From Streptomyces natalensis ATCC 27448 (GTDB lineage: Bacteria > Actinomycetota > Actinomycetes > Streptomycetales > Streptomycetaceae), in the NCBI RefSeq assembly GCF_000935125.1, contig NZ_JRKI01000034.1:496001-560000 (forward strand): a DNA stretch of 64,000 nucleotides. The letters run 5' to 3'. A model generated the notes under the pieces. It ran no database searches. It saw nothing but the letters and a program-made list of their open reading frames with translations, and was not told where the DNA came from. Position numbers and translations under genes: made by a program. Within the stretch, counting starts at the first letter, position 1; each line of letters starts with the position of its first letter. Shown here one piece after another: positions 16,701 to 25,188 of this stretch.

Positions 16701-17022
16701 GTGACCCAGCAGCTCGACCTCTTTGCCACCCTCCAGTCGGAGGCTCCGATCGAAGCCCCGCCCACCCCGGCGTCCGCCACTCCCGCCACAAAGGTCCGGT
16801 CCCAGCCGCGCCCCCAGCCGGACGGATTCCTGAAAACCCCTCTGAACGCGCCTTCCAGATCGGCGAGGCCATCGCCAACGCATGGAACAAACAGCACGGG
16901 GGCACCCACATCGAAGTCCCCATCGAGCTCGTCGCGGCGCTGACCCTCATACGACAGATGGACGCTAACGGCCCGGACCTGCGGCGACAGATCCTCGCCC
17001 AGGACGACCACAAGCTGACCTC
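16701..17022 (+). pseudogene. N-terminal remnant of an N-6 DNA methylase-like gene
   Basis: GTG 16701 opens TQQLDLFATLQ, followed by a Pro/Ala-rich stretch. A one-base shift near 16835-16855 is then needed to reach SERAFQIGEAIANAW, HGGTHIEVPIELVAALTLIRQ and GPDLRRQILAQ. That helical pattern is characteristic of the N-terminus of Streptomyces N-6 DNA methylases. No catalytic motif is present because the gene is cut off at ~17022, where aldo-keto reductase sequence starts in the same frame. Confidence 0.5.
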
Positions 17023-17359
17023 CGTCGTCCCGGCGGTCAACCAGATCGAGCTGCACCCGCAGTTCCAGCAGGCCGAGTCACGCGCCGTGCATGCGCGGCA
17101 CGGCATCGTGACCGAGGCCTGGTCGCTGCTGGGCCAGGGCCGCGGCCTGCTGGAGGACGCGGCCCTCGGCGCGATCGCCGCAAAGCACGGTAGGACCGCC
17201 GCCCAGGTGGTGCTGCGCTGGCACCTCCAGCTGGGCAATGTCGTCATCCCCAAGTCCGTGACGCCGTCCCGGATCCGGGAGAACATCGATGTCTTCGTTT
17301 TCGAGCTGGATGACGCCGATCTCGGCGCCATCGCCGGTCTCGACTCCGGCAACCGCCTA
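17023..17359 (+). pseudogene. C-terminal part of an aldo-keto reductase, truncated at both ends
   Basis: The frame reads VVPAVNQIELHPQFQQ, ITEAWSLLGQG-like, GRTAAQVVLRWHLQLGNVVIPKS, RIRENIDVFVFELDD and IAGLDSGNRL. This is the second half of an AKR barrel, including the NADPH-binding IPKS-x-R region. The N-terminal half, with the catalytic Tyr and Lys, is absent and replaced by methylase-like sequence. The 3' end is cut at the CTAG where the next IS begins. The missing tail (DAGNRLGPDPATFV) is found 5 kb away at 22363-22413. Confidence 0.7.
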
Positions 17360-17360
17360 G

Positions 17361-18926
17361 CTACTTGCCCCTGAAGAAGTCTGGGTGACTGCCGGGGTGA
17401 CCTTTGGGGAGAGCTGGTGTGGGTTGTCGGCGGCCGCGACAGTTGAGTTGGGTCGTCGGCGGCCGGGGGTGGTTGCGGTGTTGCGGGTCGCGGGGGTGCA
17501 GGACACGTGGTGGGAAGTGCTGCCGGAGCAGGCACGACAGCTGCCCGCCGAGCTGGCCAGGATCGATGCGTTCCTGGACGACGAGCGGTTCATTGCTCCC
17601 TGGCGGGCTGTATTCGCCCAGCGGCTGGGACGACCGTCGGTCCCGGTCGAGACGCTGCTGCGAATGCTGTATCTCAAGCACCGCTACCAGCTCGGGTACG
17701 AAACGCTGTGCCGTGAGGTCGCGGATTCCCTCAGCTGGCGGCGGTTCTGTCGCATCCCACTGACCTCCCCAGTGCCGCACCCGACCACGTTGATCAAACT
17801 GATGCGCCGCAGCGGCGCCCAGGCGGTGGAACAGCTCAACGCCGCGCTGCTGGGCAAGTTGGCCGAGGACAAGCTGCTGAGGTGCCGCAAGCTGCGCATC
17901 GACACCACCGTCATCGAAGCCGACATCGACCACCCCACCGACGCCGACCTGCTGGCACACGGAGTGCGCAAGCTGGGCCGGCTGGTGCGTCGGATCAAGG
18001 CCGCGGGCGCAGCCAAGCGCACCTGTTTCCGGGACCGCAGCCGATCCGCCGGGCGCCGCTTGAAGGACATCTCCCGCACCCTGCGCAGGCGCACCGGCCA
18101 GGCCCTGGGCGAGATCGACCGGCTTACCGGCGAGGTCGCCGCCGTGGCCCGGGCGACCTTGCGGGACGTGGCCGCGGTAGAGCGCAACGCCCGTCGCACG
18201 CTGGGCAAACGGCCCTCGGGACGCCTGACGCACCTGGTCGGTGAGCTGGCCCAGACGGTGGCGGGCACGCAGCGCCTGCTGGAGCAGACCGCTCAGCGGC
18301 TGGCGGGCAACCGCACGATCCCCGGCCGGCTGGTCTCCCTGGCCGATCCCGATGCCCGGCCGATCCGCAAGGGCAAGCCCCAGCACCCGACCCAGTTCGG
18401 CTACACCGCCCTGGTGGCCGAGGACGAACGCGGCTTCGTCGTCGACCACCGCGTCCAGCGCGGGAACCCGCCCGATGCACCGCAGCTGGTGCCGTCGGTG
18501 GAACGCGCCACCACACTGACCGGCCGCCCGCCCGGCACGGTCGTCGCCGACCGCGGCTTCGGCACTGCCGCCAACGACTGGGCCCTGACCGACCTCGGCG
18601 TGGCCCGGATCGGTCTTCAACGCGCCGGGAAGCCCGGAAAAGCCCGACGCGAGTACGAACGCAGCCGCCCGTTCCGGCGCATGCGCAACTGGAGAGTCGG
18701 CGTCGAGGCCCGCATCAGCCACCTCAAGCGCAGCTTCGGTTTCCGCCGCACCCGCCTCCGCCGCCTGAACGGCGCCCAGACCTGGGCCGGACTCGGCGTT
18801 TTCGCCTACAACCTCCACCGGATGACCGTCACCTGCCGGTGAAGAACGCACCACCGGCAAGCCGACATACCGCAGCCCGCACGACGACCCCGTCACCAGG
18901 CTGAACCCTTTTTCAGGGGCAAGTAG
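17361..18926 (+). mobile_element. Insertion sequence with CTAG target duplication
   Basis: The ends are CTACTTGCCCCTGAAGAAG (17361-17379) and its inverted counterpart at 18908-18926, with one mismatch. CTAG flanks both sides (17357-17360 and 18927-18930), consistent with a 4-bp target duplication. The only gene is the 485-aa DDE transposase. The layout is that of IS1182/ISNCY-type elements. The intact frame and matching ends suggest a recent insertion. Confidence 0.8.
17385..18842 (+). CDS. DDE transposase (IS1182/ISNCY type)
   Basis: A 485-aa transposase starting at about GTG 17385. The N-terminus has the conserved module RPSVPVETLLRMLYLKHRYQ and LGYETLCREVADSLSWRRFC. The catalytic region includes LRIDTTVIEADI (first Asp), VVADRGFG (second Asp) and RISHLKRSFGFRR with GVEAR upstream (Glu). 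The middle contains a long Arg/Ala-rich helical insertion at residues ~200-310. The frame is complete and lies within the terminal repeats. It is not related to the other two transposases in the window. Confidence 0.9.
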   Translation: MTAGVTFGESWCGLSAAATVELGRRRPGVVAVLRVAGVQDTWWEVLPEQARQLPAELARIDAFLDDERFIAPWRAVFAQRLGRPSVPVETLLRMLYLKHRYQLGYETLCREVADSLSWRRFCRIPLTSPVPHPTTLIKLMRRSGAQAVEQLNAALLGKLAEDKLLRCRKLRIDTTVIEADIDHPTDADLLAHGVRKLGRLVRRIKAAGAAKRTCFRDRSRSAGRRLKDISRTLRRRTGQALGEIDRLTGEVAAVARATLRDVAAVERNARRTLGKRPSGRLTHLVGELAQTVAGTQRLLEQTAQRLAGNRTIPGRLVSLADPDARPIRKGKPQHPTQFGYTALVAEDERGFVVDHRVQRGNPPDAPQLVPSVERATTLTGRPPGTVVADRGFGTAANDWALTDLGVARIGLQRAGKPGKARREYERSRPFRRMRNWRVGVEARISHLKRSFGFRRTRLRRLNGAQTWAGLGVFAYNLHRMTVTCR

Positions 18927-18929
18927 CTA

Positions 18930-18945
18930 GAGCCTGTCTCTTTGG
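18930..18945 (+). repeat. 16-bp inverted repeat paired with 22345-22360
   Basis: GAGCCTGTCTCTTTGG here is repeated in inverted orientation at 22345-22360 as GAGCGTGTCTCTTTGG, with one mismatch. Both are flanked outward by TA. The right copy is the natural end of the IS5-type element, so this may be the far end of the same element, or a solo end left by another copy. Confidence 0.65.
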
Positions 18946-18984
18946 CTGCTGCCCGGCAGGGCACGGGCTGGTTACTCTGCAGCG

Positions 18985-19085
18985 ATGGCCAAGAAGACAG
19001 CATCAAAGCTGGTGGTTGACCTGCGGGGTCGATCGATCGGGACGCTCGATGACTTCTGGGACGCCGTCACTGGGCCTTGCGGACT
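18985..19085 (+). pseudogene. N-terminal fragment of a barstar-like immunity gene
   Basis: ATG 18985 begins MAKKTASKLVVDLRGRSIGTLDDFWDAV, continuing GPCGLPEAS. The pattern VVDLRG, TLDDFWDAV, GLPE is that of barstar-family RNase inhibitors. In intact members it is followed by WFGRNLDALWD. Here the sequence changes to unrelated, proline-rich reading, so only about 34 residues survive. No barnase-like toxin is present nearby. Confidence 0.55.
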
Positions 19086-19670
19086 GCCGGAGGCGTCACG
19101 CCGCTTCGATCTACCGCCACGGCAGAAGGACGCCTACCCGCCCACACCCCCGATCAGCGTTCTGCCAGCTCAGCCCTTCCCTGCAGAGGGAACTACACCG
19201 GACGCATTTCTCTTCCGGTACGCCAGCAGTACCCCGCACCTCGGCCGTGACCTCGAACCGCTCCCCCGGACGGGCCGTCGCACCGGGGCCGGCTTCGCCG
19301 CCGGGTCCCGTCCCCTGTCAGATCGGGAAACGGGGCCCGGCGCCATCACGCCCCACGGATCAGTTCACGGTGCCCAACCGGCGCACGATGCCATCGGCGA
19401 ACCGGTCGGTGAGGGCCCTGGGGTTGGATGCGGCGGAGTGCTGGTTGATGTGCATCGTGGCATTCACCGTCGTGCCCTGCCGGGCGAGCATGTCGACGAG
19501 ATGGGACTCGCGGGCCGGCTGTACGGCCCGAGCGGGCGGGGCAGCGGGATGACGATCTCCGGGCCTCACCGGTCGGGGCGTGCCTGGCGACCTCGACCAC
19601 GCCGCCGTGCGCGAACGGCAGATGGTCACGGACGACCTTCAGCAGACTGCTGCGCCCTCTCAAAACCGGC
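19086..19670. other. Gene-poor stretch with a short unidentified remnant
   Basis: No intact gene was seen. On the minus strand, about 19530-19362, one frame reads HLVDMLARQGTTVNATMHINQH, ending DRFADGIVRRLGTVN and a stop. This looks like the C-terminal end of a larger protein, possibly a phage tail tape-measure type, but the match is weak. The remainder looks like decayed sequence between the barstar fragment and the arylsulfotransferase-like gene. Confidence 0.35.
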
Positions 19671-20888
19671 CTACTTCCAGGGGAAGCGGTACGCGCGATA
19701 GCTGTTCACGCCCGTGGGGAACTGAGCCTTGAACACGGCCTTCCCCGAGGCGTTGAACTCGGAGACGTACGGAAGCGACCCCCATCCGACGAACGACCCT
19801 CCCCGGCGGAGCGGCTGCGCGTTGCCCTGTGAGGACGCGCTGAGGTAGTCCGGCTGGTTCACAGACTTCACCAGCGTCGCCGTACGCGCCTTCTCGTCCA
19901 CGCGGACGGTGACGACACGGCTGAACGGAAGCTCCTCCACCGCCCCGGACCCGGTGTTCGCGGCCCCCGCGGACTCGTTGTCGAACCAGCTGTACAGGCC
20001 GCCGCCGAGCGGTTCGGGATCGTGCTGCCACGAGAAGATCGTCCCGGCCGTGTTCAGGTACTGGCCGGGCGCGGCCTGCTCCTTGAACGTACTGGCCTTG
20101 CCGCCGAGCTGCCACAGCACGGTGCCGTTGTGCCGGTCGACCTTGTACGTGGTCCACGTGTTCCGGGCATCGATGAGCAGGTCACCATCGGTGTCGGGTT
20201 TCACCGCGTTGATGTGGAACCAGTCCCACGGCTTGTTCGGCGACGACGGCAGCGGCTGCTCGCTCTGCGCGTACGGCACGTGATCGGCCGCCTTCCACTG
20301 GAACAGGACCCGGCCCGTGCGGATGTCTATCTCCTGCACCACGCCGTCGATGACCGCCTGGTGCGCGGAGCCACCGACGCCCGTCAGATCGGCGGTCTCC
20401 TGCTTGTACGCCAGGATGAGTGCCGTGCCACGACCGGTGATCAGGAACTCGTGCCCGTCGGCGGTGTACCCGTTCCCGGCACGGACCTCGGAGACCTTCT
20501 GATACCGGTTGTCATAGATGTAGTTCACCCCGCTCGCGAGCGAGCCGAGCCCGGTGCCCTGCCACCAGGTCAGAACCGGCCTGCCCCGGTAGGTCTGGGC
20601 ACGGAAGTCCGCCGCCTGCTGCCCGGCCGGCGTCTTGTGAGACCACACGACACGCCTGCCGTCGCCGCTCAGGATCTCCACGCCGCTGGAGTAGGCGCTG
20701 TTCGCGGAGTTCGGCGAGACGAAGATGTCCCCGCGGCTCGCTGTGCTCTTGTCGGCAAGGACAGTCACCGGTGGCAGCGGCTTGCTGTCCGGGGTTGCGG
20801 ATGCGGTGCCGGCCAGGGGCAGCAGGCCCGTGACGACAGCGGTGGCCGCAGCGATCAGGATCCGCGGGGGTATGGAGTTGTGACGCAT
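19671..20888 (-). CDS. Secreted arylsulfotransferase-like (ASST, Arylsulfotran_2) protein
   Basis: A 405-aa exported protein from ATG 20888. The N-terminal signal peptide PRILIAAATAVVTGLLPLAG ends near ASATPDS. The mature part has the beta-propeller pattern of actinobacterial arylsulfotransferase-like proteins: GDIFVSPN, PVLTWWQGT, GHEFLITGRGTALILAY, PWDWFHINAVKPDTDGDLLIDARNTWTTYKVD, LWQLGG and FSWQHDPEP. These enzymes move sulfuryl groups between phenols without PAPS, but many actinobacterial members are uncharacterised. It sits alone between mobile-element sequences and within the 16-bp inverted repeats at 18930 and 22360, so it may be cargo. Confidence 0.8.
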   Translation of the reverse strand: MRHNSIPPRILIAAATAVVTGLLPLAGTASATPDSKPLPPVTVLADKSTASRGDIFVSPNSANSAYSSGVEILSGDGRRVVWSHKTPAGQQAADFRAQTYRGRPVLTWWQGTGLGSLASGVNYIYDNRYQKVSEVRAGNGYTADGHEFLITGRGTALILAYKQETADLTGVGGSAHQAVIDGVVQEIDIRTGRVLFQWKAADHVPYAQSEQPLPSSPNKPWDWFHINAVKPDTDGDLLIDARNTWTTYKVDRHNGTVLWQLGGKASTFKEQAAPGQYLNTAGTIFSWQHDPEPLGGGLYSWFDNESAGAANTGSGAVEELPFSRVVTVRVDEKARTATLVKSVNQPDYLSASSQGNAQPLRRGGSFVGWGSLPYVSEFNASGKAVFKAQFPTGVNSYRAYRFPWK

Positions 20889-21429
20889 CAGGTGTCCGTT
20901 TCTGGTAGCCCGAAGCCGAATCGGTCGGCTCGGTCACGGGCATGCGGAGAAGGCGCACACCCGACCGGGCATGCGCAGTGAGAGATGGCGACTACAGGAA
21001 GGCGCTACCGCGCATAGCCAGTGAGGCTGTCAGGCGCGGACGGATGCCACTGGAGGCCGAACGGCTCTCAACAGGGGCGACACGCAGCAGAACACACCCG
21101 CATGTGGTCGATGTGACCGCGAGTCGTGAGGATCTTGCGCCGCTGCATATGGCAGAACGTAGCCGCGCACGGACCGAAGCGTCAATCAACGTCCACGCAG
21201 CGAACAGCATGACCGGCCGGGACTGTTGCACTCCATGCCAGACCGTGCGGCCGGACGTGCCACTCTCACTGGGCGTTCACCTCGAACGTGAGCACCGACG
21301 CCTCTACCCCAGCCCTGACCAGCACCGCTACCAGCTCACCGCTTGATCACGAACTTCCCTGGAAAGGAACTGCACCCAAGTGCATTTGCGGGGCGGCAAT
21401 CGCGACTGGTCGTACACGAGCCATCCTGA
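20889..21429. other. Intergenic stretch with no recognised gene
   Basis: 540 bp separate the arylsulfotransferase-like gene from the IS5-type transposase. Short frames are present but none has a ribosome binding site or a recognisable family pattern. The second terminal repeat of the IS5-type element would be expected near 21350-21430, but I could not find it. Confidence 0.4.
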
Positions 21430-22321
21430 TCACTCCGGCCATGGGTTGATCATGCCAGCTCGGCGGCGGGCCCAGAGCAAGATGGCCGCCAGGTGCAGGG
21501 CCGCCTGGTAGGCCAGAGCAAGCTTGTCGGTGCGCATCGCCAAACCACGCCATTGCTTGAGGTGGTTGATGCACCGCTCGACGGTATTGCGCTGCTTGTA
21601 CGTCTCAGGGTTGAAGCTCGGCGGTCGGCCTCCGGCACTGCCTCGCCGCAGGCGGTGTCCGACTTGGTCGGCGGGTTGCGGGATGACAGCACGGATGCCG
21701 CGCCGGCGGAGATGGCGCCGGATCGCGCGAGAGGAGTACGCGCGGTCCGCGAGGACAGTCTCTGGTCGAGTTCTGGGTCTACCGAGTCCACGTCGCGGAA
21801 TGCGGATCCTGGCCATGACGGTCTCGAATTCGGGGGCGTCACCGGCTTGGCCTGCGGTGACGTGGAGGGCCAACGGCCGTGCCCGGCTGTCGCTGGCCAG
21901 ATGCACTTTCGTGCTCAGGCCACCGCGGGAGCGTCCGAGTGCGTGATCGTCGGGTTCTGACGGGCGTGGCGCCCCCTTTTTTTTCAGCACCGTCCGCGTG
22001 CTGGTGGCCCCGGCAGACCGTGGGGTCGACCGAGACCGTCCAGCCCACGTCGTCATCCGCGTCCGCCGCGGACAGGACGGCGGCGAAGATGCGTTCCCAG
22101 GTGCCGTCCACGGCCCATCTGATCAGGCGTTTGTGTGCCGTCTGGAACGAGCCCAGTTCGGTGGGTAGGTCCCGCCACGGAGAGCAGGTGCGGTACTTCC
22201 ATGCGATGGCCTCGAGGGTGCGGCGGTGGTGTGCCCACCGCCGTCCGCGAACGGGATCGGCCGGCATCAACGACTCGATCCGGTCCCACATCGCATCAGT
22301 GATCACTAACCGGACAGACAC
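21430..22321 (-). CDS. IS5 family (IS427-type) transposase, two frames joined by a slippery A8 run
   Basis: The first frame runs from GTG 22321 to 21839, with LVITDAMWDRIESLMP, RRTLEAIAWKYRTCSPWRDLP and VSVDPTVCRGHQ. The second frame (about 22056 to 21430) carries GGLSTKVHLASD, the DDE Asp in VLADRAYSS, and TVERCINHLKQWRGLA with the catalytic Glu. They overlap at a run of eight A residues followed by GGGGG (minus strand; plus-strand T run 21977-21984). This is the classical arrangement for a programmed -1 frameshift producing one DDE transposase, so the gene is probably functional rather than broken. Confidence 0.85.
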
Positions 22322-22344
22322 GTCCGATCAACTGAACAACCCCA

Positions 22345-22360
22345 CCAAAGAGACACGCTC
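22345..22360 (-). repeat. Right terminal inverted repeat of the IS5-type element
   Basis: The reverse complement GAGCGTGTCTCTTTGG lies 24 bp upstream of the transposase start. TA follows directly outside (22361-22362). It pairs with 18930-18945. Confidence 0.7.
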
Positions 22361-22362
22361 TA

Positions 22363-22413
22363 GACGCCGGCAACCGCCTCGGCCCGGACCCGGCCACGTT
22401 CGTTTTGGCCTGA
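22363..22413 (+). pseudogene. C-terminal tail of an aldo-keto reductase gene
   Basis: The frame GAC GCC GGC AAC CGC reads DAGNRLGPDPATFVLA and stops at TGA 22411-22413, the usual AKR ending. The first 17 bases repeat 17342-17358 (one mismatch), where the other AKR fragment ends in DSGNRL. The whole mobile-element block therefore lies between two AKR pieces that share a 17-bp overlap. Nothing else was recognised between 22414 and the VOC gene at 22604. Confidence 0.65.
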
Positions 22414-22603
22414 GGTCCAGGGGCCAGGGGCCACCAGGTCCCGGCTCGGATTCGGCCCGCGGTGAGCCGGGGCCGCCGTCCCATAGCGGGCGGCGGATCC
22501 GGCTCCCGAGTGGCGGGCCGCGCGGGTGGCGGGAAGGGTGGAGTGAGCGGGTGGTCCCTGCGCGCACCGGCAGGGGCACGTACACGCCCTCCAGGAGGCA
22601 ACG

Positions 22604-23395
22604 ATGCCTGAAGTCACCGCTCCCTACGCGCCCGGCACCCCCTGCTGGGTCGATCTCGCGGCGCCCGACCAGCAAGCCGCCATCGATTTCTACTCGGGCC
22701 TGTTCGGCTGGACCGGGCAGATCGGGCCACCGGAGACCGGCGGCTACGCCGTGTGCGAGCTCAAGGGCAAGCCGGTGGCCGGGATCATGGCCGCGGTCGC
22801 CATGGGCGGCCAGCCCGCGCCGCCCACGGTGTGGAACACCTACCTCACGTCGGACGATGCGGACGCCACCGCGCAGGCGGTCGAGTCGGCGAACGGCCAG
22901 GTGCTGATGCCCGTCATGGATGTGATGACCATCGGCCGGATGTTCATCGCCGCCGACCCCACCGGAGCCGCGTTCGGCGTCTGGCAGCCGCGCGATTTCC
23001 CCGGCGCGGGCCTCGTCAACGAGCCCGGCGCCGTCATCTGGAACGAGCTCAACACCACCGACCCGGACGCCGCGGCCGCGTTCTACGACTCGGTCCTCGC
23101 CCTCCGGGCCGCCCCCATGGAAGGCGCCGAGGGCTACTTCTCCCTCAACGTCGGGGGACGCCCGGTGGGCGGTATGCAGCCGATGCCCGAGGGGGTCCCC
23201 GCGGGCACCCCCTCCCACTGGATGACGTACTTCTCCGTGACGGACACCGATGCGACGGTCGCCCGGCTCAAGGAGGCCGGCGGATCGGTGTTCAAGGAAC
23301 CGTTCGACATGATCGCCGGACGGATGGCCGTGGTGGCCGACCCGCAGGGCGCACCCTTCGCCGTCATCAAGCCCAAGCCGATGAACGGGAGTTGA
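22604..23395 (+). CDS. VOC superfamily protein with two glyoxalase-type domains
   Basis: A 263-aa cytoplasmic protein from ATG 22604 with an AGGAGGCAACG site. It has two tandem vicinal-oxygen-chelate modules. Residues ~12-125 contain CWVDLAAPDQQAAIDFYSGLFGW and end at DPTGAAFGVWQP. Residues ~140-255 contain WNELNTTDPDAAAAFYDSVL and end at DPQGAPFAVIKP. This two-domain layout matches Streptomyces proteins annotated as hydroxylase or glyoxalase-like. The metal-binding His/Glu positions are only partly kept, so the activity is uncertain. It is convergent with the next gene. Confidence 0.85.
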   Translation: MPEVTAPYAPGTPCWVDLAAPDQQAAIDFYSGLFGWTGQIGPPETGGYAVCELKGKPVAGIMAAVAMGGQPAPPTVWNTYLTSDDADATAQAVESANGQVLMPVMDVMTIGRMFIAADPTGAAFGVWQPRDFPGAGLVNEPGAVIWNELNTTDPDAAAAFYDSVLALRAAPMEGAEGYFSLNVGGRPVGGMQPMPEGVPAGTPSHWMTYFSVTDTDATVARLKEAGGSVFKEPFDMIAGRMAVVADPQGAPFAVIKPKPMNGS

Positions 23396-23467
23396 GCGGC
23401 CCGGAGGGTACAGCGGCCGTCATCGCGGCGGCCGTCGTCACGGTGGTTACTGCGGCATTCACGGAGG

Positions 23468-25185
23468 TCACGGCCGCACTCGCGGCGGTGCGGTGAAGGA
23501 CACCTTCACCGCACGGGAGCCGGTGCGGACGACCAGTCCCCGCGTCGTCAGTTCGTCCGCCGTACGCGCCGCAGTCAGCCAGACGTTCACCGCCGCCCCG
23601 AGCAACAGCGGATCCAGCCGGGGCCGCGGCTCGCCCCATGGCTGCGGGGCGTGCGCCTCCAGCAGGACGCCGCCGCGCCGCAGCAGGAGCAGAGCACGGT
23701 CGTCGCCGAGGGCGACGACGGCCACGTCCAGGCCGGAGGAGGAGTCCTGGATGTGGTCGTGGAGCCAGTCGGCGGGGGCCGGTTCGGCGTCGAGGACCGT
23801 ACGGGCGAGCACCGCGGCGGTGGCCTTCCACACCGAGTAGACCTCCAGGTCGGTCACCGCGAGAAAGCCGCGGGGCTCCTCGATGGGGCGGCGGGCGGCG
23901 ACCGGCCAGCGGCGCAGGGCCACGGAGTCGTCGGGCAGTACCTCGCCCGCCACCTCGTAGGTGGTGGGCCCCGACGTCCGTTCGGGGCGGGGCACGGGAA
24001 CGGGGTCGGGCTCGGGCGGGTCCGTCGGCAGGGGGATGTTGCGGCGCGCGAAGAAGGGATACATCGCCTCCTGATGGCGCCGTCCGGCCGTACCGCGCAT
24101 CCCCACCTGACGGTCGAAGATCTCCTGGAGGGACTCGGGAGCATGCTTCTCGGCGGCCGTCAGCAGCTGGTCGAGCAGGTCGCCGTCGGGGTCCAGCCGC
24201 TCGGCGTTGCGCCCGAAGTCCGCCGTCGGCGAGGCCGGGTCCAGCTCGTCGAGACCGGTGGCGGCGAGCAGCAGGACGCGTTCCAGCCCGGCGGCGTAGA
24301 AGGTGGTGCTGCCGTGGTCCCCCACCACCCAGTCGCTGGCGATCAGCGCGGCCCGCCAGCCCTCCTCCGGCGGCAGCACGAGCAGCCCGGCGTCCATCTC
24401 CCTGCGCAGCCGGGCGAAGACGCGCTGGCGGCTGTGGCGGATCCAGACGTTGGGGTGCAGCACGAGCGCGACCGCGAACTCGTCCGCGGGCAGCGCCGTG
24501 ACCAGCTTCAACGGCAGGTCGGGATGCCTGCCGAGCAGGGAATGTTCGCTCCAGGTGCTGTTGATGACGACCAGCCGGCGGCCGGCGCCGACGCCCATGC
24601 CCGCGCGGTACAGATCCCGGCGGCCGAGGCTGTGGGTGATGCGCTCCCAGCAGTAGTCCCCGATGAGCTGGGCCCTGGGGACGGCCCGGGGGCAGATCTG
24701 GCGCAGGCGGCCGATCTGGTCGGCGTGCGAGACCCCGATCACGGCGGGCAGCACCCGTCCCAGCGGGTCAGTTCGCGCCGGGAGAGCCCCGCGGGCACGC
24801 CGGGATCGCCCGTGGACTCGACGACCAGGCGGTTGTATCCGGCGCCGTGCGGCATCACCATCAGCGGCGCGTCCAGCCGCCGCATGGACGGATGCACCGC
24901 GCAGGCCACCGCCAGGTCGAAGGACCGCCGCGTCGCCTCCCGCCAGCTGAGCAGCCGCCCGCCGCGGCCCGTGAAGTACTCCGCCAGCCCGTCGGCGAAG
25001 GCCGATCCGGGATTGATGGTGTACGAGACTCCGATGCCGTCCTGCGGGGGCAGCAGCCGCATCACATCCAGCAGCCGGGTGGCCGAGGTGAGGGTGCGGG
25101 CGACGCCCAGGACCTGGGCCTCCTCCGCCACGGTGTCCCAGCGCGGCCGCCGGCGCCGGGCGCGGCGGAGGGGCGGCACGGGCAT
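23468..25185 (-). CDS. Unidentified protein downstream of the STAND NTPase, frameshifted
   Basis: ATG 25185 lies 4 bp after the stop of the STAND gene, so the two form an operon. The first frame (PVPPLRRARRRRPRW to RRELTRWD) ends at a stop near 24739. The same protein continues in the next frame as VLPAVIGVSHADQIGRLRQI and runs about 430 more residues to 23468. One missing G in the GGG run (24754-24756 on the plus strand) explains this: either a real mutation or a sequence error. Motifs such as VMPHGAGYNRLV and VGDHGSTTFYAAGLERVLLLA recall GT-B-like transferases of the CDP-glycerol type, but the family is uncertain. Confidence 0.6.
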
Positions 25186-25188
25186 GGA

